A DNA stretch of 25,846 bases, from assembly GCA_023412805.1 (NCBI GenBank), contig JAEZRM010000111.1, positions 1-25,846 of the forward strand. The letters run 5' to 3'. The first letter of the stretch is position 1; every line of letters begins with the position of its first letter. Of this stretch, positions 1 to 8,250 are shown one piece after another. The DNA comes from Pseudomonadota bacterium (GTDB lineage Bacteria; Pseudomonadota; Alphaproteobacteria; Rhizobiales; Hyphomicrobiaceae). A program made the position numbers and the translations under genes. The notes beneath the pieces are model-generated. The model was not told the DNA's origin, did no database searches, and worked only from the letters and a program-made list of their open reading frames with translations.

Positions 1-2154
1 AACCCGATCCCTGAGGCGCGCGATCAGCAAGGTCGCATCGTGCTCGACCTCCTCCCCGGCGTTGCCTACAGGGTGGACGAGATTTCGCAGCGCCTTTACG
101 TGACGACGACCGATCATGCTCGCGTGATCCGCCGGATCGATGCGTACAATCAGCAGAAGCTGCTGACGCCGCGCTCGGATTACGGCGCGGTGATCAACTA
201 CTCGCTGTTCGCCGCCACCGGAGGGCTGAGCGATCTCGACTTCGGTCGTCTCGACACGGCATCCGGGACGTTCAATCTGCGTCTCTTCAGTCCATATGGT
301 CTCGTCAATCACGCCTTTATCGCAGGTCGAACCGGAGATTGGGCGGATGATATCGTCAGGCTCCAGTCGACATGGTCCTACGCCGATCCGCGACGGATGC
401 TCACCTATCGCGTCGGTGACTTCGTCAGCGGCGGGCTCTCGTGGACACGTCCGGTCTATCTCGGCGGCGCACAGGTGCAGCGGAACTTCGCCATTCGCCC
501 CGACGTCATCACGAAGCCGCTGCCGACGTTCTCGGGATCGGCAGCCGTGCCCTCGACCATCGAGGTCTACACGCAGAACACGCGCACCTGGTCGTCGAAC
601 GTGGCAGCAGGCCCCTTCGAAGTGGTTAACCTGCCGGTCATCGGCCGGCAGGGCGAAGCGCGAGTCGTGCTGAAGGACAGTCAGGGCCGCGAAACGGTGA
701 CTTCGCTGCCCTTCTATTCGTCGGACAAGCTCCTCCAGGAAGGCCTCTTCTACTTCTCTGCCGAGGCGGGCTTTCCGCGCCGCAGCTATGGCGTGCTTTC
801 CGATGACTATGCTTCGGATGCCTTTGCCATCCTGAGCGGCCGCTATGGCCTTACGAACCAGCTCACGCTCGAGGGACATCTCGAGGCGGGTGAGAAGCTC
901 GTCAGCGGCGGCATGGGCGCGGCTTACCTGCTCGGCCGTTACGGTGTCGCCTCGTTCGCGGCGGCCGGCAGCGCCTACGAGGATCGTGCCGGTGCCCTCG
1001 CCAGTGCCGCCCTGGAGCTTCGCTGGAAAGGCTGGTTGCTCTACGGGCGCATACAGCGGACCTTCGGCGATTACGACGATGTGGCCTCGGTCAGCTCGAA
1101 ATCCAAGCATGAGGATGCACTCGGCCGCCCCCTGGTCGCGACGGTGCCGCGCGCCATCGATCAGATTTCGCTAAGCGTGCCGCTGCCTTATGAGCGTGCG
1201 CATCTCCAGCTCGCCTATACGCGGATGGACCACGACATCTGGTACGACAGCGAGATTCTGAGCCTCAACTACAGCCACGAGATCTGGCCGCGTGCGACGT
1301 TTCGCGCATCGCTGTTCCAGAACTTCGGCGATGCCGGAGGCACCGGCGCCTACGCCGGAATATCCATCGCGCTCGATAGCGGCATAGCGGCCTCGGCGGG
1401 TTACGACTACAGCGACGGGCACGGACGCCTCATGGCCGATGTCATCAAGGCCGAGCGGCCCGAGGCCGGCAGCATCGGATGGCGGGCGCGTGTCGTCGAG
1501 GGGGAGGATCCCGTGCGCGCAGCAGCCGCCAGCTATCGCTCGCAGTTCGCGCGCTTCGAGACGACGGTCACGCAATACGGCGACGACGTGCGCGGAACGG
1601 CATCCGTCGATGGTGCATTGGCCTTTGCGGGCATGGGCGTCTTCGCGACCCAGCGCATCTACGATTCCTTCGCCGTGGTCGACGTCGGCGCGCCGAATGT
1701 CGAGGTCAGCTACCAGAACCGGCCGGTCGGGGTCACGGATCGCTGGGGCCGCATCCTCGTGCCCAACCTGCACAGCCACATTCCCAATGCGATCTCGATC
1801 GATCCGAACAATCTGCCGGTCGATGCCGATATCCCGACGACGAAAGAGGTCGTCGTGCCGATGCAGGGCTCGGGTGTCGTCGTCGGTTTCGGTGTGGGGC
1901 AGCAGAGCCGCGCGGCACTGGTTGGGTTCGTCGATGCTGTCGGCAAGCCTCTCAAAGCCGGCGCGACCGTGCGCATCGAGGGCGTGAAGCAGCCTTCCAT
2001 CATCGGCTATTCCGGTCAGGCCTTCCTCGATGAACTCTCCGAAAGCAACGTGGCGACCGTCGAGTTGACGGACGACACGACATGTCGAGCCGAGTTCACC
2101 TACCGGCCCGAGCCCGGCGTACAGGTTCGCATCGAAGGAGTCGTTTGCGGATGA
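1..2154 (+). CDS. Fimbrial outer-membrane usher (archaic chaperone-usher type), 5' end outside the window
   Basis: Usher of a chaperone-usher fimbria: a beta-barrel that receives chaperone-bound pilins from the periplasm and secretes them as a fibre. The frame is open from base 1, so the GTG at 40 is internal. About 717 residues are visible; full ushers have about 800 or more, so the signal peptide and most of the N-terminal periplasmic domain are missing. The visible part opens with the start of the barrel (SPYGLVNHAFIAG, GDFVSGGLSWTRPVYLGG). It then shows the usher signature before the plug (RPDVITKPLPTFSGSAAVPS and IEVYTQNTRTW), many alternating beta strands, and a C-terminal domain with the family's typical GKPLKAGATV segment and two late cysteines. 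It overlaps the adhesin gene by 4 bases (ATGA), as in Csu/sigma-fimbria operons where usher and tip adhesin are the last two genes. The family call is firm; the archaic subtype is inferred from the partner gene. Confidence 0.9.
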   Translation, partial: NPIPEARDQQGRIVLDLLPGVAYRVDEISQRLYVTTTDHARVIRRIDAYNQQKLLTPRSDYGAVINYSLFAATGGLSDLDFGRLDTASGTFNLRLFSPYGLVNHAFIAGRTGDWADDIVRLQSTWSYADPRRMLTYRVGDFVSGGLSWTRPVYLGGAQVQRNFAIRPDVITKPLPTFSGSAAVPSTIEVYTQNTRTWSSNVAAGPFEVVNLPVIGRQGEARVVLKDSQGRETVTSLPFYSSDKLLQEGLFYFSAEAGFPRRSYGVLSDDYASDAFAILSGRYGLTNQLTLEGHLEAGEKLVSGGMGAAYLLGRYGVASFAAAGSAYEDRAGALASAALELRWKGWLLYGRIQRTFGDYDDVASVSSKSKHEDALGRPLVATVPRAIDQISLSVPLPYERAHLQLAYTRMDHDIWYDSEILSLNYSHEIWPRATFRASLFQNFGDAGGTGAYAGISIALDSGIAASAGYDYSDGHGRLMADVIKAERPEAGSIGWRARVVEGEDPVRAAAASYRSQFARFETTVTQYGDDVRGTASVDGALAFAGMGVFATQRIYDSFAVVDVGAPNVEVSYQNRPVGVTDRWGRILVPNLHSHIPNAISIDPNNLPVDADIPTTKEVVVPMQGSGVVVGFGVGQQSRAALVGFVDAVGKPLKAGATVRIEGVKQPSIIGYSGQAFLDELSESNVATVELTDDTTCRAEFTYRPEPGVQVRIEGVVCG

Positions 2155-3098
2155 AGGTCTATCATACGTGCTGCGCCGTGCTGGCGCTGCCGATCTCTGC
2201 GCTCCTGCTCGCGATGCCGGCACGCGCGCAGGCGACCTGCGGCGTGACGATCTCGAATATGAACTTCGGCAACGTGGATGTGCTGTCGGGATCGAACGAA
2301 GATGTGACGGCTGACATCACGTATAACTGTAGCGGCGAAAGCTCCGAGCCTATTCTCATCTGCATTCATCTCGGTAGCGGCAGTGGTGGCGCAACCGGTG
2401 ACGGTGCGCGCCTGATGTCGAGCGGCGGCGATCAACTCTCCTATCAGCTCTATCGCGGCCCCGACCGGACCGTGATCTGGGGGAGCAGCGGATCAGGGTA
2501 TCCGCCGAAACCGATCATCGTGCCCCCGTTCAGCGGTACGACTTCGGGACCGGCCGTCATTTACGGGCGTGTGTTCGGCAACCAGTCAACTGCGGCGCCG
2601 GCATCCTATGTGTCGATGTTTTCCGACGTGGACGTGCGCTACCGCGAGACCACTGACACTAGCTGCAACGATCCGAGCGGCACAGCGGCGGCCTCACCCT
2701 CTTTCACTGTCCAGGCCACCGTCCCGAAAGACTGCCTCGTCACCACCGAGCCCGTCAGCTTCGGCTCGGAAGGCGTGCTGAACCGGAGCTTAGATGCGAC
2801 CGGCGCGGTCAACGTCACATGCACGACGGCGACGGAGTATGCGATCAGGTTGAATGGCGGCAATGCCGATGCTGCGCCGGAAGCGCGGGAGATGCGTAAG
2901 GGCGCCGAGGCGATCATCTACGGCCTCTACAAGAGCGCCACGCGGGACGATCCGTGGGGAGACGCCGAGGGCGCCACCGTCACGAGCAGCGGCAACGGCA
3001 CTCTCCAGCGCCACGTCGTGCATGGCCGCGTTCCGCCCCAGGCGACCCCGTCGCCTGGAGACTACACGGACATTGTCGTCGTTACGGTGGACTACTGA
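2151..3098 (+). CDS. Two-domain spore-coat-U (SCPU) protein, probable fimbrial tip adhesin (CsuE-like)
   Basis: Secreted pilin-like protein of 315 residues. The ATG at 2151 overlaps the usher stop and has GAAGGAG at 2134-2140. Residues 1-28 are a signal peptide with a hydrophobic core and ARA-QA cleavage region. Two SCPU domains follow: about 28-172 (TCGVTISNMNFGNVDVLSG, later LSYQLYRGPDRTVIWG) and about 185-315 (DCLVTTEPVSFGSEGVL, later IIYGLYKSATRDDPWGD). Each domain has the opening Cys and the expected Gly/Tyr strands, and the protein ends in a strand of the form YTDIVVVTVDY. Single-domain SCPU proteins are shaft subunits of archaic fimbriae, while a two-domain protein encoded after the usher matches the tip adhesin CsuE. 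The tip role is therefore inferred from domain number and gene order. The gene converges on fumC with a 13-base gap. Confidence 0.87.
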   Translation: MKVYHTCCAVLALPISALLLAMPARAQATCGVTISNMNFGNVDVLSGSNEDVTADITYNCSGESSEPILICIHLGSGSGGATGDGARLMSSGGDQLSYQLYRGPDRTVIWGSSGSGYPPKPIIVPPFSGTTSGPAVIYGRVFGNQSTAAPASYVSMFSDVDVRYRETTDTSCNDPSGTAAASPSFTVQATVPKDCLVTTEPVSFGSEGVLNRSLDATGAVNVTCTTATEYAIRLNGGNADAAPEAREMRKGAEAIIYGLYKSATRDDPWGDAEGATVTSSGNGTLQRHVVHGRVPPQATPSPGDYTDIVVVTVDY

Positions 3099-3111
3099 AG
3101 TAGCCGCGAAC

Positions 3112-4500
3112 TCAGCCCGGCGAGATCATATTCTCCGGGCGCACGATGGCGTCGAAGTCGGCTTCGGAAATGCCTTCCTTCAGCGCTTCCTCGCGCAGTG
3201 TCGTGCCGTTCTTGTGCGCTGTCTTGGCGATCTTGGCGGCTTTGTCGTAGCCGTATTTCGGCGCGAGCGCCGTCACCAGCATGAGGCTGCGCTCGAGACC
3301 GGCCTTGATGTTGTCTTCGCGTGCCTCGATGCCGACGACGCAGTTGTCGGTGAAGGATACGGCGGCGTCGGCGAGCAGGCGCACGGACTGCAGGAAGTTG
3401 TACGCCATGACCGGGTTGAAGACGTTCAGCTCGAAGTGGCCCGACGCGCCGGCGAACGTGATGGCGGCCTGATTGCCGAACACCTGCGTGCAGACCATGG
3501 TGAGGGCCTCGCACTGCGTCGGGTTCACCTTGCCCGGCATGATGGAGGAGCCCGGCTCGTTCTCCGGCAGGCTCAGCTCGCCGAGGCCCGAGCGCGGGCC
3601 CGAGCCGAGGAAGCGAATGTCGTTCGCGATCTTGAAGAGCGAGGCGGCGACCGTGTTGATTGCGCCGTGCGTCATGACCATGGCGTCGTGAGCGGCGAGC
3701 GCTTCGAACTTGTTCGGCGCCGTCGTGAAGGCAAGGCCGGTGATCGCGGCAATGCGCTCGGCGACTTTCTCGGCGAAACCGACGGGCGCATTCAGGCCCG
3801 TGCCGACAGCGGTGCCGCCCTGCGCGAGTTCCATGAGGCTCGGCATGGTCTGCTCGATGCGCGCAATGCCATTGCGTACCTGCGCCGCATAGCCCGAGAA
3901 CTCCTGGCCGAGCGTGACCGGCGTCGCGTCCTGCGTGTGCGTACGCCCGATCTTGATGATCTTCGTCCAGGCGCTCGCCTTGTCGTCGAGCGCCTTCAGC
4001 AGATGGCGCAGCGCGGGCAGCAGGTCATGATGGATCTGCTCGGCGCAGGCGACGTGCATGGCTGTCGGATACGTGTCGTTCGACGACTGGCTCATGTTGA
4101 CGTGGTCGTTCGGATGTACGGGCTTCTTCGAGCCCATCTCGCCGCCGAGCATCTCGATGGCGCGGTTCGAGATGACCTCGTTCGCGTTCATGTTCGACTG
4201 CGTGCCCGAGCCCGTCTGCCACACGACCAGAGGGAAGTGGTCATTGAGCTTGCCGTCGATGACTTCCTGCGAGGCGGCGACGATGGTCTCACCGAGCTTC
4301 TTGTCGAGGCGGCCGAGGGCCATGTTCGTCTCGGCGGCGGCGCGCTTCACGATACCGAGGGCGCGGACCACGGGGAGGGGCTGCTTTTCCCAGCCGATCT
4401 TGAAATTGCCGAGCGAGCGCTGGGCCTGCGCGCCCCAATAGCGGCTGGCGTCCACCTCGATCGGGCCGAAGGTATCGGTTTCGGTGCGGGTCTTGGTCAT
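3112..4500 (-). CDS. fumC: Fumarate hydratase, class II
   Basis: Cytosolic iron-independent fumarase interconverting fumarate and L-malate in the TCA cycle, acting as a homotetramer. Its 462 residues are the usual class II length. The superfamily signature GSSIMPGKVN lies at 317-326. The catalytic His falls at 188 (GRTHTQDATP) and the loop Ser at 318, the same numbers as in E. coli FumC. Substrate-site segments QTGSGTQSNMN (95-105) and SSNDTYPTAMH (139-149) are present. The ATG at 4500 gives the canonical N-terminus; the nearest purine-rich stretch (GAGGAA) is about 14 bases upstream, rather far for a ribosome binding site. The gene is divergent from the glutamate dehydrogenase-like gene and convergent with the adhesin gene. 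Argininosuccinate lyase and aspartase share the fold, but the overall match is to fumarase. Confidence 0.97.
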   Translation of the reverse strand: MTKTRTETDTFGPIEVDASRYWGAQAQRSLGNFKIGWEKQPLPVVRALGIVKRAAAETNMALGRLDKKLGETIVAASQEVIDGKLNDHFPLVVWQTGSGTQSNMNANEVISNRAIEMLGGEMGSKKPVHPNDHVNMSQSSNDTYPTAMHVACAEQIHHDLLPALRHLLKALDDKASAWTKIIKIGRTHTQDATPVTLGQEFSGYAAQVRNGIARIEQTMPSLMELAQGGTAVGTGLNAPVGFAEKVAERIAAITGLAFTTAPNKFEALAAHDAMVMTHGAINTVAASLFKIANDIRFLGSGPRSGLGELSLPENEPGSSIMPGKVNPTQCEALTMVCTQVFGNQAAITFAGASGHFELNVFNPVMAYNFLQSVRLLADAAVSFTDNCVVGIEAREDNIKAGLERSLMLVTALAPKYGYDKAAKIAKTAHKNGTTLREEALKEGISEADFDAIVRPENMISPG

Positions 4501-4644
4501 GGGGCGGTCATTCCTCGGCGATCGGGTGGATTTACCGAGGGATTAGGCCGGGCGGGGCGCGAGTGCAAGTAGAGGCTCGCATGCATTTACGCGCCTTGGA
4601 GGACCGGCCGAAAACGTCTGTTCAGCCGCCTCCGCCGCCAAATC

Positions 4645-4764
4645 CGGCATCCCTGGGGCCATGGGTCGCGCCAATAGGGGGTGGGATGCCGAAGAATTAT
4701 GCAGTATTCGCCCAAGGATTGGGCGCCGCCCGGCAGCCCTACCTCCATCCCACCCCCGAAGGAG
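4645..4764 (+). promoter_or_regulatory. Structured leader with mutually exclusive inverted repeats upstream of the Glu/Leu dehydrogenase gene
   Basis: Two perfect inverted repeats share one strand. In the first, 4677-4688 (GGGGGTGGGATG) pairs over 12 bases with 4746-4757 (CATCCCACCCCC), directly abutting the GAAGGAG ribosome site at 4758-4764. In the second, 4645-4653 (CGGCATCCC) pairs over 9 bases with 4683-4691 (GGGATGCCG). Because 4683-4688 is used by both, the helices exclude each other. Inside the long loop is a third hairpin, 4709-4715 (CGCCCAA) with 4719-4725 (TTGGGCG). The pairings are read directly; a regulatory role is inference. I find no convincing promoter upstream of 4645, so it is not proven that the whole element is transcribed. 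The remaining 4501-4644 holds no gene I can support. Confidence 0.5.
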
Positions 4765-4769
4765 CCCCG

Positions 4770-6035
4770 ATGTCCGACGGTAGCTTGCTCGACGATGCCC
4801 TCGTGCGCCTCGATGAGGCGGCCCGACACCTCAATGTCGACCCGGATGTCGTCGAGAAGCTGAAGTACGCCCGCGAGACGACCAAGGTCCGCCTCATGAT
4901 CCGTATGGACGACGGCTCGCGGAAGTCGTTCCTCGCCTGGCGCTGCCGCTACGACGATACGCGCGGGCCGACCAAGGGCGGCATCCGCTACCATCCGGAT
5001 GCGCACGTCGAAGAGGTCGAGACGCTCGCCTTCTGGATGACCTTCAAGTGCGCCGTGATGAACCTGCCGTACGGTGGCGGCAAGGGGGCGGTGCGCGTCG
5101 ATCCGCGCAAGCTCTCGAAGGCGGAGCTGGAGCGGCTGTCGCGCGCCTACATGCAGGCCTTTGCGCGCACTGTCGGGCCCGATCGCGATATTCCGGCGCC
5201 GGATGTCTACACGAACGCGATGATCATGGGTTGGATGGCCGACGAGTACGCCCAGATCAAAGGGCAGGCCGAGCCCGCCGTCATCACCGGCAAGCCGATT
5301 GCGCTCGGCGGTTCGCTCGGGCGCGGCGATGCGACGGCGCGCGGCGGCTACTATCTCGTGCGGCATCTTGCGGAGGATCTGAAGCTCGGGAAGGTCATGC
5401 GTGTCGCCGTGCAGGGCTTCGGCAATGCGGGGCAGCATGTGGCGCGCCTGCTTGCCGGCGACGGACATCGCATAGTTGCGGTCTCGGACTCGCAGGGCGC
5501 GGTCTATGCCGGCAATGGCCTCAACGTCGAGGCGCTCATCGCAGCCAAGACCGAGGGCAAGCCCGTCATGGCGACGGTCGGTGAGCATGGGCACGAGGCG
5601 CTCGATCCCGAGCAGATCGTCGGCGTGCAATGCGAGCTGCTCGTGCCCGCCGCACTCGAAAACATGATCCACGTCGACAATGCCAAGAGCGTGCGCGCGA
5701 AGCTCATTCTTGAGCTCGCCAATGGGCCCGTGACGCCCGAGGCCGATGAGATCCTGAACGCTGCGGGCGTTGTTGTACTGCCGGACATTCTCGCCAATGC
5801 CGGCGGTGTCACGGTCTCCTATTTCGAGTGGGTTCAGAACCGCCAGGGCTTCTACTGGACGGAGGACGAGATCCACACGCGCTTGCGCGCGATTATGGAG
5901 CGTGAGGGACGGGCGATCTGGAGCCTTTCGTGCGAGAAGAGCATCCCCATGCGCACGGCTGCCTATGTGCACGCGCTCGCGCGCCTGGCCGAGGCCATCG
6001 AGGCGCACGGGACGCAGAGCTTCTTCACGAGCTGA
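4770..6035 (+). CDS. gdhA: Glu/Leu/Phe/Val dehydrogenase family protein, probable glutamate dehydrogenase
   Basis: Cytosolic amino-acid dehydrogenase, most likely interconverting glutamate with 2-oxoglutarate and ammonium. I chose the ATG at 4770 because GAAGGAG lies 5 bases upstream and the product (421 residues) then has the usual length and N-terminus; the frame is open further 5' but that part looks non-coding. Substrate and catalytic motifs are GPTKGGIRYHP (66-76), the Lys in FWMTFKCAVMN (93) and the catalytic Lys in PYGGGKGAVRVDP (105). PDVYTNAMIMGW (144-155) follows. The Rossmann domain begins with VQGFGNAGQHVARLL (214-228), and an Asp (240) at the end of the second strand suggests NAD preference. 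Leucine or phenylalanine dehydrogenases are shorter, so glutamate is favoured, but specificity cannot be read with certainty. Its 3' end overlaps the convergent MFS gene by 11 bases. Confidence 0.9.
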   Translation: MSDGSLLDDALVRLDEAARHLNVDPDVVEKLKYARETTKVRLMIRMDDGSRKSFLAWRCRYDDTRGPTKGGIRYHPDAHVEEVETLAFWMTFKCAVMNLPYGGGKGAVRVDPRKLSKAELERLSRAYMQAFARTVGPDRDIPAPDVYTNAMIMGWMADEYAQIKGQAEPAVITGKPIALGGSLGRGDATARGGYYLVRHLAEDLKLGKVMRVAVQGFGNAGQHVARLLAGDGHRIVAVSDSQGAVYAGNGLNVEALIAAKTEGKPVMATVGEHGHEALDPEQIVGVQCELLVPAALENMIHVDNAKSVRAKLILELANGPVTPEADEILNAAGVVVLPDILANAGGVTVSYFEWVQNRQGFYWTEDEIHTRLRAIMEREGRAIWSLSCEKSIPMRTAAYVHALARLAEAIEAHGTQSFFTS

Positions 6036-7284
6036 GGCGCGCAGCGTGGGATTGATCGGCCGTCACGGCAGGTAAATCCGAGAGCCGTGCGGCCGGCGAC
6101 AGCATGATCACGGCGAGTTGCACGGCAAAACCTGCGGCCGACAGCGCGAGACACGCCCCTACGCCGGCGCGTGCAGCAAGCACTGCGCCAATTGCCGCTC
6201 CGATTGGACGCGCACCAAATGTCGCTGTCATAACGAGCGCCGAGACGCGGCCGAGCATGGCGAGCGGCGTCACGACTTGCCGAAGGGTCGTGGTCGTTAT
6301 GGTCCATAGAATGGGACCGAAGCCAAATAGGAAGAAGCTCGCGGCCGCAAGGACGCCCGATGGCATCCACAACGTCGCGAGCATGATCAGAGCGGCAAGC
6401 AATCCCGCGAGCGGACCCAGAGTGATCATCGTGCCGAACGGAAGGCGTCGCATGAGGCGCGGCGCTAGAAGTGCACCGACGATCATGCCCGCACCATAGA
6501 TCCCGAGCGTCACGCCGACACCCACAGCAGTCAATCCGAGATGCCGGATTGCGTAAGCGACATAGATTGCCTGCAGCACGAACCATGCCGTGTTGAAGAA
6601 AATCGCGGTGATAAGGATGGGGCGGAGCAGCGGGTGGGTCAGGACGAAGCGCGCGCCCTCGGCTACCTCCTGCAGCGGATGCCGGCGCAGTTTCTGTGCG
6701 GGCGCACTCTCTGGCAATCTCATGAGGAGCACGGCGGCGAACAGCGAGAGCACCGTCGCGATGATGTAGGCGGTCGAAGCGCCCATCCAGCCGACAATGA
6801 TACCGCCGAGGGCCGGACCTCCGGCATAGGCCGTACTGCGTGCGAGTTCCAGCCAGCGGTTGGCATCGCCGAGTTGATGACGCGGCACCATCGACGGCAG
6901 CAGGGCTGGCGCTGCGACGCTGTAGCAGACGGTGCCGATCGCACCGATGAAGCCGAGGGCACCGAGGAGGCGCAGATCCAGGCCGCCGCCCGCGAGCAGA
7001 ACGATCACCGCGAGCAGCGACGCAGCGCGAAGGGCCTCTGATCCGGCCATGAGGCGGCGTCGCGCTACGCGGTCGACAAGAACCCCCGCCGGCAGCGCGA
7101 GCAGCAGGAACGGCAAAGTCTGCGCCGTCTGAAGCAGACCGGTCTCGGTCGCTCCCGCATTAAGCAGCAGGACCGCCACCAACGGTGTGGCCGCGAGCGC
7201 AATCTGCTCGGAAAGCTGGGCGGAAAGATTCGACCAGCCGAGCTTCGCAAAGGCTGGCGGCAGGCGGTCGGACGGGCGTGACAT
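6025..7284 (-). CDS. MFS transporter, EntS-like/MFS_3 exporter group
   Basis: Inner-membrane secondary transporter of 419 residues with about twelve hydrophobic segments. The N-half has the MFS loop motif in the form PAGVLVDRVARRRLM, between the second and third segments, as in EntS-type and related exporters (MFS_3 group). The middle carries a cytoplasmic loop (PESAPAQKLRRHPLQEVAEG), and a conserved segment FGFGPILWTITTTTLRQ lies in the C-half. Substrates of this group are siderophores, drugs or unknown metabolites, and none can be assigned here. The ATG at 7284 has GGAGG 5 bases upstream. The gene diverges from a TetR regulator 180 bases away, an arrangement typical of a repressor controlling a neighbouring exporter, so drug- or metabolite-induced efflux is the natural inference. 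Confidence 0.88.
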   Translation of the reverse strand: MSRPSDRLPPAFAKLGWSNLSAQLSEQIALAATPLVAVLLLNAGATETGLLQTAQTLPFLLLALPAGVLVDRVARRRLMAGSEALRAASLLAVIVLLAGGGLDLRLLGALGFIGAIGTVCYSVAAPALLPSMVPRHQLGDANRWLELARSTAYAGGPALGGIIVGWMGASTAYIIATVLSLFAAVLLMRLPESAPAQKLRRHPLQEVAEGARFVLTHPLLRPILITAIFFNTAWFVLQAIYVAYAIRHLGLTAVGVGVTLGIYGAGMIVGALLAPRLMRRLPFGTMITLGPLAGLLAALIMLATLWMPSGVLAAASFFLFGFGPILWTITTTTLRQVVTPLAMLGRVSALVMTATFGARPIGAAIGAVLAARAGVGACLALSAAGFAVQLAVIMLSPAARLSDLPAVTADQSHAARLSS

Positions 7285-7287
7285 CGG

Positions 7288-7309
7288 GCCTCCACGAGAT
7301 TTGGGAGGC
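7288..7309 (-). promoter_or_regulatory. Hairpin covering the ribosome binding site of the MFS gene
   Basis: Read on the minus strand, GCCTCC (7309-7304) can pair with GGAGGC (7293-7288) across a 10-base loop, and the second arm contains the GGAGG ribosome site of the transporter. The pairing is only 6 bases, so this is a weak but precisely placed structure. The remainder of the divergent intergenic region to 7464 shows no clear operator palindrome. Confidence 0.3.
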
Positions 7310-7464
7310 GAAGGAAAATCAGGTCAGAGCCGTCGCCGCGATCCGTTTCTTGTGGCCGATTTTCTTAAGCACGGCACTGGGTTCGTGACGCCACCCGATG
7401 CCGGGCGCCGCCAATTGCTGTATTCTGTGGCCTTCATTCGACTCAAGGGCCCAGGATCCTCGCC

Positions 7465-8076
7465 TTGCGACGCGGCTATCATCACGGCAATCTCAAGGAG
7501 GCGCTCATCCAGGCGGCGCTCTCGCTCATTGCCGAGAAGGGGCCGGGTGGGCTCACCTTCGCCGATGCGGCACGCGCAGCCGGCGTCAGCGCGGCGGCGC
7601 CATACCGCCATTTCCGCGATCGTGAGGCGCTGCTCGCCGATGTCGCGCAGCGCGGCTTTCAGGTGTTCGGAGAGCAATTGGCGAAGGCTGCCGGCGAGGC
7701 GGGCTCAGAGCCGTTGAAGGCGCTCAATCGCGTCGGTAAGGCCTATCTGCGCTTTGCCCGAGAGGAACCCGCCTACTACGCTGCGATGTTCGAGTCGGGC
7801 GTGCCCATCGGGTCCAATCCGGAGCTCAGGGCCGCGGCGGAGGCGGCGTTCGGCGCGGTGCGTTCCGCCGTCGAAGCGGTGATCGCGACACTGCCTGCGA
7901 CGGCGCGTCCGCCGGCTCTCATGATGACGCTCCACATCTGGTCCCAGGCACATGGCATCGCCAGCTTGTTCGGTCGGGCGGACGGCGCGCGACGGCCGAT
8001 CCCCATGAGCCCTGAAGATCTGCTGGAAGCTGCCGTGCTGATTTATCTGCGCGGGCTCGGCGCGCCAAAGAGCTGA
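7465..8076 (+). CDS. TetR/AcrR-family transcriptional regulator
   Basis: Cytosolic DNA-binding repressor of 203 residues. The start is a TTG at 7465: no ATG or GTG is available between it and the in-frame stop at 7366-7368, and the peptide then begins with the typical MRRGYHHGNLKEALI. The TetR_N domain occupies about residues 10-60, with the helix-turn-helix in LTFADAARAAGVSAAAPYRHF (about 30-50). The C-terminal part (residues 80-200: FAREEPAYYAAMFESG, IWSQAHGIASLFG) resembles the WHG ligand-binding domain of this subfamily. The gene is divergent from the MFS exporter, which it probably controls. A palindrome about 90 bases downstream, in the promoter of the next gene, may be another target. 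The inducer is unknown. Confidence 0.9.
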   Translation: MRRGYHHGNLKEALIQAALSLIAEKGPGGLTFADAARAAGVSAAAPYRHFRDREALLADVAQRGFQVFGEQLAKAAGEAGSEPLKALNRVGKAYLRFAREEPAYYAAMFESGVPIGSNPELRAAAEAAFGAVRSAVEAVIATLPATARPPALMMTLHIWSQAHGIASLFGRADGARRPIPMSPEDLLEAAVLIYLRGLGAPKS

Positions 8077-8158
8077 AGCACGCGGAGCTGCCGCTCCATC
8101 GCGCTCGCGCCTACATCCCCGCACTCGACCGTCTCGAAGAATTTCTTGCGGTTGCCTC

Positions 8159-8186
8159 TTGAAGTGATGTAAATGTTCGTTACATT
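8159..8186 (+). promoter_or_regulatory. Probable promoter with embedded palindromic operator, upstream of the DUF2852 gene
   Basis: A -35-like TTGAAG (8159-8164) and a -10-like TACATT (8181-8186) are 16 bases apart. Between and over them lies the inverted repeat ATGTAA (8167-8172) / TTACAT (8180-8185), 19 bases in all with a 7-base centre; flanking GTG and CAC extend it if one T is skipped. A palindrome covering the spacer and -10 box is where a repressor would bind. It lies directly after a TetR gene, so that protein is a candidate, but this is inference. The stretch 8077-8158 holds no gene I can support. Confidence 0.4.
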
Positions 8187-8250
8187 CACATCGAGGGATG
8201 AACCCGAGACGGCAACCTCGAGAATTGGCACTCAACGCCGGGAGCGCGCG

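Noticed and set aside
1171..2223. Long open frame on the minus strand opposite the usher gene
   Set aside because: Arg/Asp/His-rich translation without family features; an antisense shadow of a well-supported high-GC gene.
2854..4572. Very long plus-strand open frame over fumC
   Set aside because: The opposite frame encodes fumarase with exact catalytic residues; this translation is Arg/Glu/Val-rich and non-globular.
4587..6008. Long minus-strand open frame opposite the Glu/Leu dehydrogenase gene
   Set aside because: Antisense shadow; no recognisable domain and no ribosome site.
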